From positions 1 to 33,799 of the forward strand of contig JADGAW010000003.1 of the NCBI GenBank assembly GCA_015231815.1: a DNA stretch of 33,799 nucleotides, read 5' to 3'. The position numbers and the translations under genes were made by a program. The stretch is from Nitrospinota bacterium. Its GTDB lineage: Bacteria; Nitrospinota_A; JADGAW01. Each line of letters begins with the position of its first letter. The stretch's first letter is position 1. Below are positions 21,741 to 30,808 of this stretch, one piece after another. Below the pieces are notes generated by a model that had not been told where the DNA came from, did not search any database, and saw only the letters and a program-made list of their open reading frames with translations.

Positions 21741-23585
21741 TTAATGTACTTCATTCGATTTTTCTACAGTGGGAAAAGCGACATAAAAGGTTGTACCTTC
21801 TCCTTGTTTTGACTCAAGCCAGATTCTCCCACCATGAAATTCCACTGCTTTTTTTGTTATGGCAAGCCCAATTCCAGTACCTTCTCCACTGTTGTCAAGC
21901 CGTTGAAACAAACCAAAGATTTTTTCATGAAACTCTTTGGCAATTCCAATTCCATTATCTGACATATAAAATACAACCTCATTTTTCTTTTCTTCACTCC
22001 CAATTGAGATTTTACTTCCTTCCTTGGAGTTTTTTCCATATTTCATCGCATTGCTTAAAAGGTTCTCGAAAATCTGCAAGACCCTACTTCCATTTCCATA
22101 AATGTCAGGGAAGTTTTCTTCACAAATAAGGGTAATGTTTTTACCCTTAAGTTCTTTTTCTTTTTCCTTACAAAGATTACCAATCAAGACATTCATATCA
22201 AGAGTTTTCTTTTCCAAATCAACCCTACCAACCCTGCTTAATTCCAAAAGGTCGTTAATTAACTGTCCCATCCTTTGATTTGCTACCACCACCTTATCCA
22301 GTTTTTCGAGAGCCTTTTCATATTCACCTTTTCTGGCAAGGTCATTTATTATCCCAATAAACCCCATGCTGGTAACCAAAGGGGATTTCAGGTCATGAGA
22401 TACCGTGTACACAAACTGTTCCAGTTGGTCGTTGGAACGGGCAAGTTCCTGAGTTTTTTCCTGGAGTTCGGATGTCATTTCATTTGCAATTGATTCAGCC
22501 AACTTTTTTCTTCTGGAAATAGATAAAATAATAAAAAAGAGCAGCACATCAACAAGGATTCCGCCAAAAGCCACAATAAGGGGCTGGCTTTTCTCAGAAC
22601 TTGAGGAAAACCCGGGTTTTGCGTAGAGATAGATTGACCAAACCCTGCCGCCAATTGTTATTTTTTGTAAGTCATCATATCTTGGTTTAAGGTTCTTGTC
22701 GCCATAGAGAAGTCTTCCGGTATTTTCGTGGTTGTAGAGAACTGTTTTTGGTGATGGTGAGTTGCTGTCATAGAGTTCAAAGCTAATATCTCCCTGTCCG
22801 GCAAGGAGAATTCCACTCATTAAGTCCTTTATTCTGAAAGGGCTATAAACAAATCCAATTAACGATGCTCTGCGTTCCTTAACACTATTTACGGGTTTTC
22901 CCTTTTGGTAGAGGGGGAGGTAGAGGAGAAAGCCATATTGAACATCCTTATCAGTTTCCTGAACCAGAGTAACCCTGCCGGATATAGCGGCTTCTCCGGT
23001 ATCTCTTGCTCGCTCCATGGCAGCTCTTCTTGTTGCCTGAGAGTACATATCGTATCCAAATGCCCTTTGGTTTCTCCAGTCAAATGGCTCAAGGAAAACT
23101 ATGGAACTATACATATCCCGTTCACCCTTAGGGTTAATTTTGAAATGAGGGAAACCTTCTGCCTGAATTTCCTTTTCATGCTTTTCCTTTTGATCTGGTG
23201 GAACCATAAGGCTAAAACCTATGCCCTGAATGCCGGGAAAAAACTTTTGAATTTCGATGTTTTCGACAAAAGTTTTCCATTCATCCCGAGTTACCTCACT
23301 CGAAGCCTTAAATAACCCAATGCCACTATGAAGTACCATCTCATATTCCAGCATTCGCTTCTTTATTGCTGTAACAAGATCGAGGGATTGAAAATGTAAG
23401 CGTTCTGAAATTCGTTTTTCCACTGCATGATCTGCGATATACCATGCCAAAGCTGTAAGAACAAGGGAAAATATAAGAATACTCCATGCAGTTGTTTGTT
23501 TTTGAAAGAATGTCTCTACTATGTTTTGTTTAAGAGAACCTTTTGGGGATGGTTTCATCGTTTTAATTAAAGATTTTTGATTCAA
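21741..23585 (-). CDS. CHASE-domain sensor histidine kinase
   Basis: Two TMs flanking a CHASE-like region (FFPGIQGIGFSLMVP...GYDMYSQATRRAAMERARDTGEAAISGRVTLVQE); QFVYTVSHDLKSPL; DNGIGI, GTGIGLAITKKAVEFHGG. Confidence 0.93.
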   Translation of the reverse strand: MNQKSLIKTMKPSPKGSLKQNIVETFFQKQTTAWSILIFSLVLTALAWYIADHAVEKRISERLHFQSLDLVTAIKKRMLEYEMVLHSGIGLFKASSEVTRDEWKTFVENIEIQKFFPGIQGIGFSLMVPPDQKEKHEKEIQAEGFPHFKINPKGERDMYSSIVFLEPFDWRNQRAFGYDMYSQATRRAAMERARDTGEAAISGRVTLVQETDKDVQYGFLLYLPLYQKGKPVNSVKERRASLIGFVYSPFRIKDLMSGILLAGQGDISFELYDSNSPSPKTVLYNHENTGRLLYGDKNLKPRYDDLQKITIGGRVWSIYLYAKPGFSSSSEKSQPLIVAFGGILVDVLLFFIILSISRRKKLAESIANEMTSELQEKTQELARSNDQLEQFVYTVSHDLKSPLVTSMGFIGIINDLARKGEYEKALEKLDKVVVANQRMGQLINDLLELSRVGRVDLEKKTLDMNVLIGNLCKEKEKELKGKNITLICEENFPDIYGNGSRVLQIFENLLSNAMKYGKNSKEGSKISIGSEEKKNEVVFYMSDNGIGIAKEFHEKIFGLFQRLDNSGEGTGIGLAITKKAVEFHGGRIWLESKQGEGTTFYVAFPTVEKSNEVH

Positions 23586-23766
23586 TTTTAATTATAAACC
23601 AAGAGTATATGGTTCTCTATCAATGATGAACCATCAGCAGGGTAAATTCGTTCTCATTTCACTTTTCAGAATAAGTCACGAATTCACAAATGTTCTCTAT
23701 GTTTGCTTCACAGTGTAAAACTTCCATAAAGCTTATTCAGCATCGACTATTTAAGGAGGGAAGAGT

Positions 23767-23877
23767 GTGTCAAAGTTCGATGATTATTCATCTTGGATTC
23801 CAAATCAAAGTGAGCTTGAGAGGTTGTTTATGAATTTTATTCAAATATGGTGTACTCTTCTCTTTGGAAATCGTTAA
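23767..23877 (+). CDS. Candidate 36-aa small ORF with GTG start (or a gene remnant)
   Basis: AAGGAGGG six nt before GTG; reads MSKFDDYSSWIPNQSELERLFMNFIQIWCTLLFGNR*. Confidence 0.3.
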   Translation: MSKFDDYSSWIPNQSELERLFMNFIQIWCTLLFGNR

Positions 23878-23941
23878 ATGCAGTAGTACTTTACAGACAT
23901 AGTCATCTAAGAATACCACAGCCTTTATTTTTTTCAAGGAG

Positions 23942-25201
23942 TTATACAGGTAGTTGAGTTGAGCCTTTATTAAACTCAAAAAGCAAATCGTGGAGTTTGG
24001 GTATTATTTCCCAAAGCGGTTTTGGTCTCACCTCAATAATTTTCTTTGGAATTTTAAAATTCATATCTGAAAAGGCACTATTAAGAACATTTTTATTATG
24101 ACTATTGAGTAAAAATAAAACCGGAATTGTTTCAAGAAAAAATCTAAGTTCCTTTAAATAAAGAAAATCATGTTTTTGTTCAGTATTCGTTGAAATAGTT
24201 GCAAGAAAAGCATTGTCCTTTTTTACTGCTTTGCGTAAATCAACTTCATTTTCATAAACATTAACGTTTTTAAAACCCAGGTTACTAAAAAAAGTTTCCA
24301 AAAGAGACGTTTCTTCTTTATTATCAGAGTAAATAATGACCTCTTTTGTTGTTTTAACATTTGTGACACTATTTTTTAGATAAAAGCCCAACATCACATC
24401 TTCTTCACTAATATGATGAATAAACCAATCAAACATCGAATGGACTCCATTTTCTATATACGAAAAATCGCTGTTTTTTTGGTATTGTTCCAAAAGGTTT
24501 TTATATACTTCAACATAATCATGATGTGCTTTTTTATGATGCTCTTGAGCAGGGTAATTATATTTCTCCATAAGTTTTTCTTCTCTTTGAAAGTGACGGT
24601 GAATGTAGTCCCTCAAAAAGGTAAGTATTTCCATGGTGTTTTCAACTGCTTCACCCGATTCACTTCTTTGGTATTGATAGAAATGGTTCACAAGTTCCTT
24701 GTGCTCTTTATCAATATTAATTTCAAAACAAGAGAGAGATTGATTCCATTGAAAGATTGTTTCCGTTTGTAGAGCAGTTCTAGAAGCTGTTTTAGCTGTT
24801 TTCTTGAGAGCTCCCTGAAGAAAAAGCCCCATTTTTTTATCTTCTTCTGGAATATGATTCAGAAACCAGTTGTACATTTCTCCGATGCCTTTTCCCAATT
24901 TAGTGACATCATGATCCCCCTTAAATTCATCAACAATCTTCTTCATAGATTCAATAAATTCACGATGTTGGGAAGTATGAACTTCTAAAAGGGGGTACCC
25001 ATTTTGCTCCATTAAAGTTTCTTCCAAGGCAAAATGCTCAACAACGTAATTATGCAGAAAAGAAAGAATCTCTTTAATCTGTTCTTTAGAGGAACTTCCA
25101 TGGGAATTTATAAAATGAACAAAATGAGTGATTAATTCACTATGCTGTCTATCAATATCAGGATTACAACAACTAAGAGCTTCCGTCCATTTTGTAATCA
25201 T
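23942..25201 (-). CDS. Double bacteriohemerythrin protein with C-terminal receiver-like domain
   Basis: Two copies of hemerythrin ligands (DIDRQHSEL/VVEHFALEETLM/HTSQHREF/HIPEEDKKMG and NIDKEHKEL/IHRHFQREEKLM/HKKAHHDY/HISEEDVMLG), then EVIIYSDNKEETSLLETFFSNLGFKNVNVYEN. Confidence 0.9.
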   Translation of the reverse strand: MITKWTEALSCCNPDIDRQHSELITHFVHFINSHGSSSKEQIKEILSFLHNYVVEHFALEETLMEQNGYPLLEVHTSQHREFIESMKKIVDEFKGDHDVTKLGKGIGEMYNWFLNHIPEEDKKMGLFLQGALKKTAKTASRTALQTETIFQWNQSLSCFEINIDKEHKELVNHFYQYQRSESGEAVENTMEILTFLRDYIHRHFQREEKLMEKYNYPAQEHHKKAHHDYVEVYKNLLEQYQKNSDFSYIENGVHSMFDWFIHHISEEDVMLGFYLKNSVTNVKTTKEVIIYSDNKEETSLLETFFSNLGFKNVNVYENEVDLRKAVKKDNAFLATISTNTEQKHDFLYLKELRFFLETIPVLFLLNSHNKNVLNSAFSDMNFKIPKKIIEVRPKPLWEIIPKLHDLLFEFNKGSTQLPV

Positions 25202-25228
25202 AAAGCAGTTCTCCTTAGTATTAATTAA

Positions 25229-25468
25229 CTAACAAAACATGTGATAAAAGGTTGTGCAGAAGACTCCTTCTATGGGAACAGTTGTTCCCGCTCCAATGCT
25301 TATTGTAACGTAAGAAGCGACATCAGAATAAAGATGATCTATCCTCAGTTTTGCCACGGCCAACCGGAATGCTTCCACCATCCCTATAGTCAAATCAAAA
25401 CTCAGAACTATTACAGAAGTGAATATTGCAAAGATGATGAGGGGGATGATAAGTAATTTCAAAAACAT
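25229..25468 (-). pseudogene. Probable diguanylate cyclase remnant: N-terminal membrane segment joined to the distal part of a GGDEF domain
   Basis: MFLKLLIIPLIIFAIFTSVIVLSF then VEAFRLAVAKLRIDHLYSDVASYVTISIGAGTTVP, matching the GGDEF-domain tail (R.AV..L.I.H..S.VA..VTISIG); no GGDEF motif. Confidence 0.65.
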
Positions 25469-25847
25469 TCTTTCCTCATTTTGATCTTATTCTGTACATT
25501 TGGTGGCTGATATTATACGTTTGTTGAGTTCTTACCGCAATCGTTTAAGGAAGCAGGCATTTTTTGTTGATGCATAATCACCAATAATAATGGGAAATGC
25601 ATAAAAGCCTAAATATAGATATGTCTTGCAATAAGTTTCTCCATTAAACCAAACCCAAAACGCCATACTTTTAATATAAAACTGTACACTCAACCCAAAG
25701 CGTAGGAAGAACTTTCCCAGAATAAATGCCGCAAAATAAAGAGAGTAAGAAAAAAATTAAAAAATGATATGGGGGCAATTCTTATAGAAAATAACAGGGA
25801 TGATAGTGCTTTAGATTTAGGAAAGGAGTGAAACACCAGACAAAAAA

Positions 25848-25933
25848 TGGCGGAGGAAGTAGGATTCGAACCCACGGAAGTTTCCTTCAACGGTTTTCAA
25901 GACCGCCGCCTTCAACCACTCGGCCATTCCTCC
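25848..25933 (-). tRNA. tRNA-Ser (anticodon TGA), CCA encoded
   Basis: Reverse complement GGAGGAATGGCCGAGTGGTTGAAGGCGGCGGTCTTGAAAACCGTTGAAGGAAACTTCCGTGGGTTCGAATCCTACTTCCTCCGCCA, long variable arm. Confidence 0.95.
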
Positions 25934-26054
25934 GAAAAAAAAGAGACATATTATACATGAATAGTTATTGAAAACTCTCCAAGAGTATTGGTGTTTTTTG
26001 TGATAGTGGTAAAATATCGGGCTTTTACCAACACTTTATTTAAGGAGTTACATT

Positions 26055-26378
26055 ATGCCTAAACCAAAATATCATCTTTTCGTATGTAACAATAAAAGAC
26101 CTCCAGGGCACCCAAGAGGATGCTGCCAGGATTTAGGTTCTCAGGAGCTTTGGCAATCACTTGCTGAAGAGCTTGATAACAGAATGCTTTACGACACCGT
26201 TAAAATTACCGGAGCTACCTGTGTTGGCCCTTGTAACAAAGGTCCTGTGGTTATTGTTTACCCGGATAACGTTTGGTACGGGAACGTTAAGGCGGAAGAT
26301 GTTAAGGAGCTTTTCGATACTCATATTGGGAAAGGGGAAACAATTGACCGTTTGCTCATTCCAGAAGCAGAACTTTAA
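26055..26378 (+). CDS. (2Fe-2S) thioredoxin-like ferredoxin domain protein
   Basis: HLFVCNNKRPPGHPRGCC...GATCVGPCNKGPVVIVYPDNVWYGNV. Confidence 0.88.
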   Translation: MPKPKYHLFVCNNKRPPGHPRGCCQDLGSQELWQSLAEELDNRMLYDTVKITGATCVGPCNKGPVVIVYPDNVWYGNVKAEDVKELFDTHIGKGETIDRLLIPEAEL

Positions 26379-26399
26379 GAAAAGGGCTGGAGGAAACGT

Positions 26400-27134
26400 A
26401 TGGCAGGACATTCAAAATGGGCTAACATTAAGCACAAAAAGGGCGCTGCTGATGCAAAAAGAGGTAAGCTCTTTTCAAAACTCATTAAAGAAGTTACCGT
26501 TGCCGCCAAAATGGGCGGCAGCGATCTCGCCTCAAATCCGCGTTTGAGAACGGCAGTTCTGGCATGTAAAGCCGGGAACATGACCAAAGACACCATTGAC
26601 AAAGCTATTAAAAAAGGTGCCGGAGAATTAGGGGATGGGACAGCTTATGAAGAAATAAGCTATGAAGCGTACGGACCAGAAGGGTCTGCTTTTATTATTG
26701 AAGTTCTTACCGATAACAAAAACCGTTCCCTGAGTAATGTACGGGCAATTGTTACGAGAAATAGTGGCAATATGGCAAACACCGGAGCTGTTGGTTGGAA
26801 TTTTACCCAAAAAGGTTTAATCATCGTAAATGCAGAAGGTGTTGATGAAGATGAAATCATGGAGTTTGCTCTTGAGGCTGGAGCTGAAGATATTGCCAAT
26901 GAGGGAGAAGTATATGAAATTATTGTTGAACCTTCCAACTACAACGATGTTGCAGAAAAGTTCAATGAATCAAGCTACACGATAGAGGTCTCTGAAATTA
27001 CCATGGTTCCCGGAACAACAGTTAAACTCAGCGGAAAACATGCAGAACAGGCATTAAGGCTTATTGATAAACTTGAAGATGATGACGATGTCCAGAAAAT
27101 TTATCATAATGCTGAAATAGAGGAAACCAGTTAA
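26400..27134 (+). CDS. yebC: YebC/PmpR family transcriptional/translation regulator
   Basis: MAGHSKWANIKHKKGAADAKRGKLFSKLIKEV; YEAYGPEGSAFIIEVLTDNKNRS. Confidence 0.97.
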   Translation: MAGHSKWANIKHKKGAADAKRGKLFSKLIKEVTVAAKMGGSDLASNPRLRTAVLACKAGNMTKDTIDKAIKKGAGELGDGTAYEEISYEAYGPEGSAFIIEVLTDNKNRSLSNVRAIVTRNSGNMANTGAVGWNFTQKGLIIVNAEGVDEDEIMEFALEAGAEDIANEGEVYEIIVEPSNYNDVAEKFNESSYTIEVSEITMVPGTTVKLSGKHAEQALRLIDKLEDDDDVQKIYHNAEIEETS

Positions 27135-27151
27135 ATGGGTAGAAGAGGGGA

Positions 27152-27652
27152 ATGAATTGCGTAATTGGCATTGACCCAGGTTCAAATATTACAGGTTATG
27201 CTGTTGTTGAAGAAGTCAACAACAAATACCATGTTTTAACGTGGGGAATTGTCGATTGTCGAAAGCTTAACTCCATTTCGGAAAAACTCACCAAAATATT
27301 TAAAACCCTTTCATCGATTATTGACGAATTTTCTCCTCGCTCTTTGGCAATTGAGAATATTTTTGTTTCCAAAAATGTTAAAAGTGCCTTAAAGCTTGGT
27401 CATGCAAGGGGTACGGCAATTGTAGCAGCAGGAAATAAAGGCGTTGCTGTTTATGAATATACTCCGTTGGAAATAAAAAAATCTGTTGCGGGATATGGTC
27501 AGGCAGATAAAGAACAAATTAATTTTATGGTAAAAAAGCTCTGCAATATCCGAGAGGAAATAAAACCGGTTGATGCTTCCGATGCGATTGCGGTTGCTGT
27601 TTGTCACCTTAATTCCAACTCTCTTCAACAACTTATTGCAGCACAAAAATAA
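27152..27652 (+). CDS. ruvC: Crossover junction endodeoxyribonuclease RuvC
   Basis: VIGIDPGSNITGYAVVE; LAIENIFVSKNVKSALKLGHARGTAIVA; KPVDASDAIAVAVCH. Confidence 0.96.
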   Translation: MNCVIGIDPGSNITGYAVVEEVNNKYHVLTWGIVDCRKLNSISEKLTKIFKTLSSIIDEFSPRSLAIENIFVSKNVKSALKLGHARGTAIVAAGNKGVAVYEYTPLEIKKSVAGYGQADKEQINFMVKKLCNIREEIKPVDASDAIAVAVCHLNSNSLQQLIAAQK

Positions 27653-27676
27653 TGACTACTTGCTCTTTATATTCGT

Positions 27677-28984
27677 TTAGAGTTGTTTAAGTCTGTTTTT
27701 ACGAGCAAAGTATTCCTGAGCTATTAATTCTTCCTGTGAAAGTTTTGGCACTTCCTTTTTTGGGGGAATGGCAACATTTTTCGCTACAGGTTCTCTCTTT
27801 CGCTGAAGGTTTTCCTCAAGGTTTTTTGTTTTTGAGAGCATTTCGATAATCTTTTGTGCTTTTTGAGCATCTTTTTCCCGATTGATTTCTTCAATAATTG
27901 ACGTTTTCTCTTTCTTCTCGACTGGTTTGTCATTTACGGCATCTTTCTCAAATGCATCAAATTTAGTTGAAAGCATTTTTTTAAAGTCCTCGTCTTCTTT
28001 ATTTGAAGAAAGGAAGCTTTTTAACCTGTTTCCACTTGCTTTTTTTGATGGTTCTTCAACTCTTTGATCGTTTCCCTCATCTTTACCCATAAGGTATTTA
28101 TCTCTTTGAGAGTCGGAAAACTTGCTAATGAGGCTTATACCGTTTTCTGTTACGCCAACTGCCATAACCTCTCCGTAAATTTCAACAATTGAGATATTTT
28201 TTTTGTTATCAAGAAAGGTTTTTTCATGAATTTTAATATTTTTTTCCTTACCAAAAATTGTTTTATTGCCATTAACCATGCCACGTTTTTTCAAAAACTT
28301 CAGGGTAAGGTACAGGAGAAGGAGGATTACTCCAAGGGAAACAATCATTTTTAAGGCTGCACTGTAAATATCAGGAACATCGCTTCCATTTATTGTTTGA
28401 CCTTTTTTGACCTCATCGGCAAAAGCAATCCCATCAGTTTGGGAGGAATCGCTCATTAAAGAAGCAATCTTGAGGATATTGTCTTCAAGTTTATTGTTTG
28501 AGTCATGTTTCATCTTAATATCAGAGATTTTTTGTGCTCTTTTTGTCTTTGCGTCACCAGCTGTTTTCTTTTCACTATTTAGGTTTATTATTTTTTTCTT
28601 ATTAACGTAGAAGGATATTTCATTTCCGGAAATCTTGCTTGAAAATGCGTTTTCTAAAGATATTTCAGCGTTTCCGAGATTAAAATTAAGCATTACGGAA
28701 TTTTTATCATGCTGAATTGCACGGATGCTATTGACATATTTATCAGAAACAGAAAAAGTTCTTGAGGAGGGGTCAATCTGCGTATTTGAGAGCTCCACCT
28801 TTACCAAACCTTTGAGATATTCTGTTTTTATTTTCCCGTTAAAAGGTTTATTGAAATTAAACTTAAATTCCAGCGCATTTCCTTTAGAACCGGCAAATAC
28901 TCTCAGGTTGTCAAGTTTTGTTGCGCCAGATGCTTCTGAAGCAAGGAAAATTAATACGATGGGCAATATAAATATTTTTTTCAT
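27677..28984 (-). CDS. fliO: FliO-like flagellar biosynthesis protein with long periplasmic N-terminal region
   Basis: Signal peptide, AMIN-like beta region, single TM (IYSAALKMIVSLGVILLLLYLTLKFLKKR), IKIHEKTFLDNKKNISIVEIYGEVMAVGVTENGISLI; position after fliN. Confidence 0.8.
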   Translation of the reverse strand: MKKIFILPIVLIFLASEASGATKLDNLRVFAGSKGNALEFKFNFNKPFNGKIKTEYLKGLVKVELSNTQIDPSSRTFSVSDKYVNSIRAIQHDKNSVMLNFNLGNAEISLENAFSSKISGNEISFYVNKKKIINLNSEKKTAGDAKTKRAQKISDIKMKHDSNNKLEDNILKIASLMSDSSQTDGIAFADEVKKGQTINGSDVPDIYSAALKMIVSLGVILLLLYLTLKFLKKRGMVNGNKTIFGKEKNIKIHEKTFLDNKKNISIVEIYGEVMAVGVTENGISLISKFSDSQRDKYLMGKDEGNDQRVEEPSKKASGNRLKSFLSSNKEDEDFKKMLSTKFDAFEKDAVNDKPVEKKEKTSIIEEINREKDAQKAQKIIEMLSKTKNLEENLQRKREPVAKNVAIPPKKEVPKLSQEELIAQEYFARKNRLKQL

Positions 28985-29132
28985 TTTTTACTCCTTCAAT
29001 TATCTGTTCAAAAAAATGACACAGAAACCTTAGAGCAAACGTTATGCCACTATTGTGGAAAAAGAGGAGGGGGTATGGGTAATGAATTGGCAGGGCTGGA
29101 TGGAAAATGGTTGCGCTTCTTTGTGAAGAAGA

Positions 29133-29630
29133 TTACCCTGCCATGTTTTCTATACGAGTTGCTTTTGAGGAAACTTCTGTCAGCCTTACGCCAAACTTTT
29201 CGTTTACAACAACAACCTCGCCTTTTGCAATGATACTGTCGTTGATGAGAATATCGAGGGGTTCTCCTATAAGCTTACTTAATTCAATAACGGAACCCTG
29301 TCCTAACTGGAGAAGGTCGTTAATAAGCATTTTTGAACGCCCAAGTTCAACGGTAAGTTGAAGGTTAATGTCCAAGAGAACATTAAGCTTTCCAGGGTCT
29401 AATTCACTTATTGAAGGATCCAGTCCGGCAGTTGACATACCTCCCATTGGTGCTGCTGCTAATGGTGCTGCGGTACTTGGAGCAGTCACTCCCGGAGCGA
29501 CTTCTCCTGTTGCGGTGGCTTCGGAATTAATGAGTTCCTTTTGCTTTTCGAGGTCTTCCGCTGCATCTTCCCAGGATATTTCCTCTCCAAAAAAATCTTC
29601 TCCATCATCCATCATATCGTCTGACATCAT
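29133..29630 (-). CDS. fliN: Flagellar motor switch protein FliN
   Basis: LDINLQLTVELGRSKMLINDLLQLGQGSVIELSKLIGEPLDILINDSIIAKGEVVVVNEKFGVRLTEV. Confidence 0.95.
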   Translation of the reverse strand: MMSDDMMDDGEDFFGEEISWEDAAEDLEKQKELINSEATATGEVAPGVTAPSTAAPLAAAPMGGMSTAGLDPSISELDPGKLNVLLDINLQLTVELGRSKMLINDLLQLGQGSVIELSKLIGEPLDILINDSIIAKGEVVVVNEKFGVRLTEVSSKATRIENMAG

Positions 29631-30616
29631 ACTTCACTCTCCTTTCTTGGTACGACTTGAGAAACCTGTAACGCCCTGCTTCCTTTGAATACACCGGGGT
29701 AGCCTTTGAACTTTAATAAGCTTTCGATGCTTGCCTCAAGTTCACTGGACGAATCAGTTTCAAGGGTAATAATATCTCCAACTTTAAAACCAACAACTTC
29801 CCGACCTGGAACCATTGCATGTCCCAGTTCGACAATAATTTCAACTTCTGCTTCTTTCATTCTTTCTCTCAGACGTTTGAGCCATGCGAAATCGACTTCC
29901 AACTGGTCTGACTGGAAACCTGCCCGTAATTTAGCAATGATAGGTTCAAGAGTTGAGTAGGGTAAGCAAATGGTTATACTACCCGAAATTTGATCCATTT
30001 CGATTTCAAAAATAACAACAATAACCACATCAGTTGGAGGTACAATTGCAGCAAACTGCGGGTTAACCTCTGAACGAATAAATTGACAGTCAATCGGATG
30101 AACCGGAGTCCACGCTTTTTGTTGGTCTTCCAGAGCTTTCTTTACAACCGTCTTAATCATTTTTGTTTCGATGGTGGTAAAGTCACGTCCTTCAACCTTC
30201 ATTCCAACGGTTCCAGAACCGCCAAAAAATGTATCAACAAGGGAGAAAACCAGCTTACTTTCCATAACCATAAGAGCAAAACCTCTAAGAGGATCCATTC
30301 TATAGACGTGAAGTGAAGCGGGAACCGGAAGTGATTTAATGAATTCACCAAATTTAATGGTGTCAATAGAAACGGCACTAACATCAACAACCTTTCTCAG
30401 CATTGTTGACATGGAGTTCCTGAAAAGTCGGGTAAATCTCTGATTAATAATATCGAGGGTAGGCATTCTTCCCCGAATAATTCTTTCCTGACTTGTCAAA
30501 TCATAGGCAACGACCCCTGATTCGTCAATTAACTCTTCCGTTTCCGTTTCAATTTCGCCATCAGTAACACCCCGTAACAGGGCATCAACCTCTTCTTGCG
30601 ATAGTACGTCACTCAT
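29627..30616 (-). CDS. fliM: Flagellar motor switch protein FliM
   Basis: VLSQEEVDALLRGV; PLRGFALMVMESKLVFSLVDTFFGG; overlaps fliN start. Confidence 0.97.
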   Translation of the reverse strand: MSDVLSQEEVDALLRGVTDGEIETETEELIDESGVVAYDLTSQERIIRGRMPTLDIINQRFTRLFRNSMSTMLRKVVDVSAVSIDTIKFGEFIKSLPVPASLHVYRMDPLRGFALMVMESKLVFSLVDTFFGGSGTVGMKVEGRDFTTIETKMIKTVVKKALEDQQKAWTPVHPIDCQFIRSEVNPQFAAIVPPTDVVIVVIFEIEMDQISGSITICLPYSTLEPIIAKLRAGFQSDQLEVDFAWLKRLRERMKEAEVEIIVELGHAMVPGREVVGFKVGDIITLETDSSSELEASIESLLKFKGYPGVFKGSRALQVSQVVPRKESEV

Positions 30617-30653
30617 TTTCTTATACGGTTTTTGGGTTATTCAAACATTTGAC

Positions 30654-30680
30654 GCATGGCACTAAGCAGTTACTATGCCA
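30654..30680 (-). promoter_or_regulatory. Candidate sigma-54 promoter upstream of fliM
   Basis: Minus strand TGGCATAGTAACTGC: -24 GG and -12 GC with exact 10-nt spacing, ~40-60 nt before the fliM ATG. Confidence 0.35.
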
Positions 30681-30808
30681 GTTTTATTGTTGTTAGGTAT
30701 GAAAGCGAAAAGCTTTCTGGAAATATATTGGATGGGTAAAAGAATCCCTCAGCAACAACAAATGAATTGTTGATTTTCATTTTAAATGCTGTCTTTTGCC
30801 ATCGTACA

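Noticed and set aside
25690-25890. 66-aa minus ORF (and an alternate frame MAFWVWFNGETYCKTYLYLGFYAFPIIIGDYASTKNACFLKRLR)
   Set aside because: The listed ORF begins inside tRNA-Ser and is low-complexity; the alternate frame has no RBS or recognisable homology.
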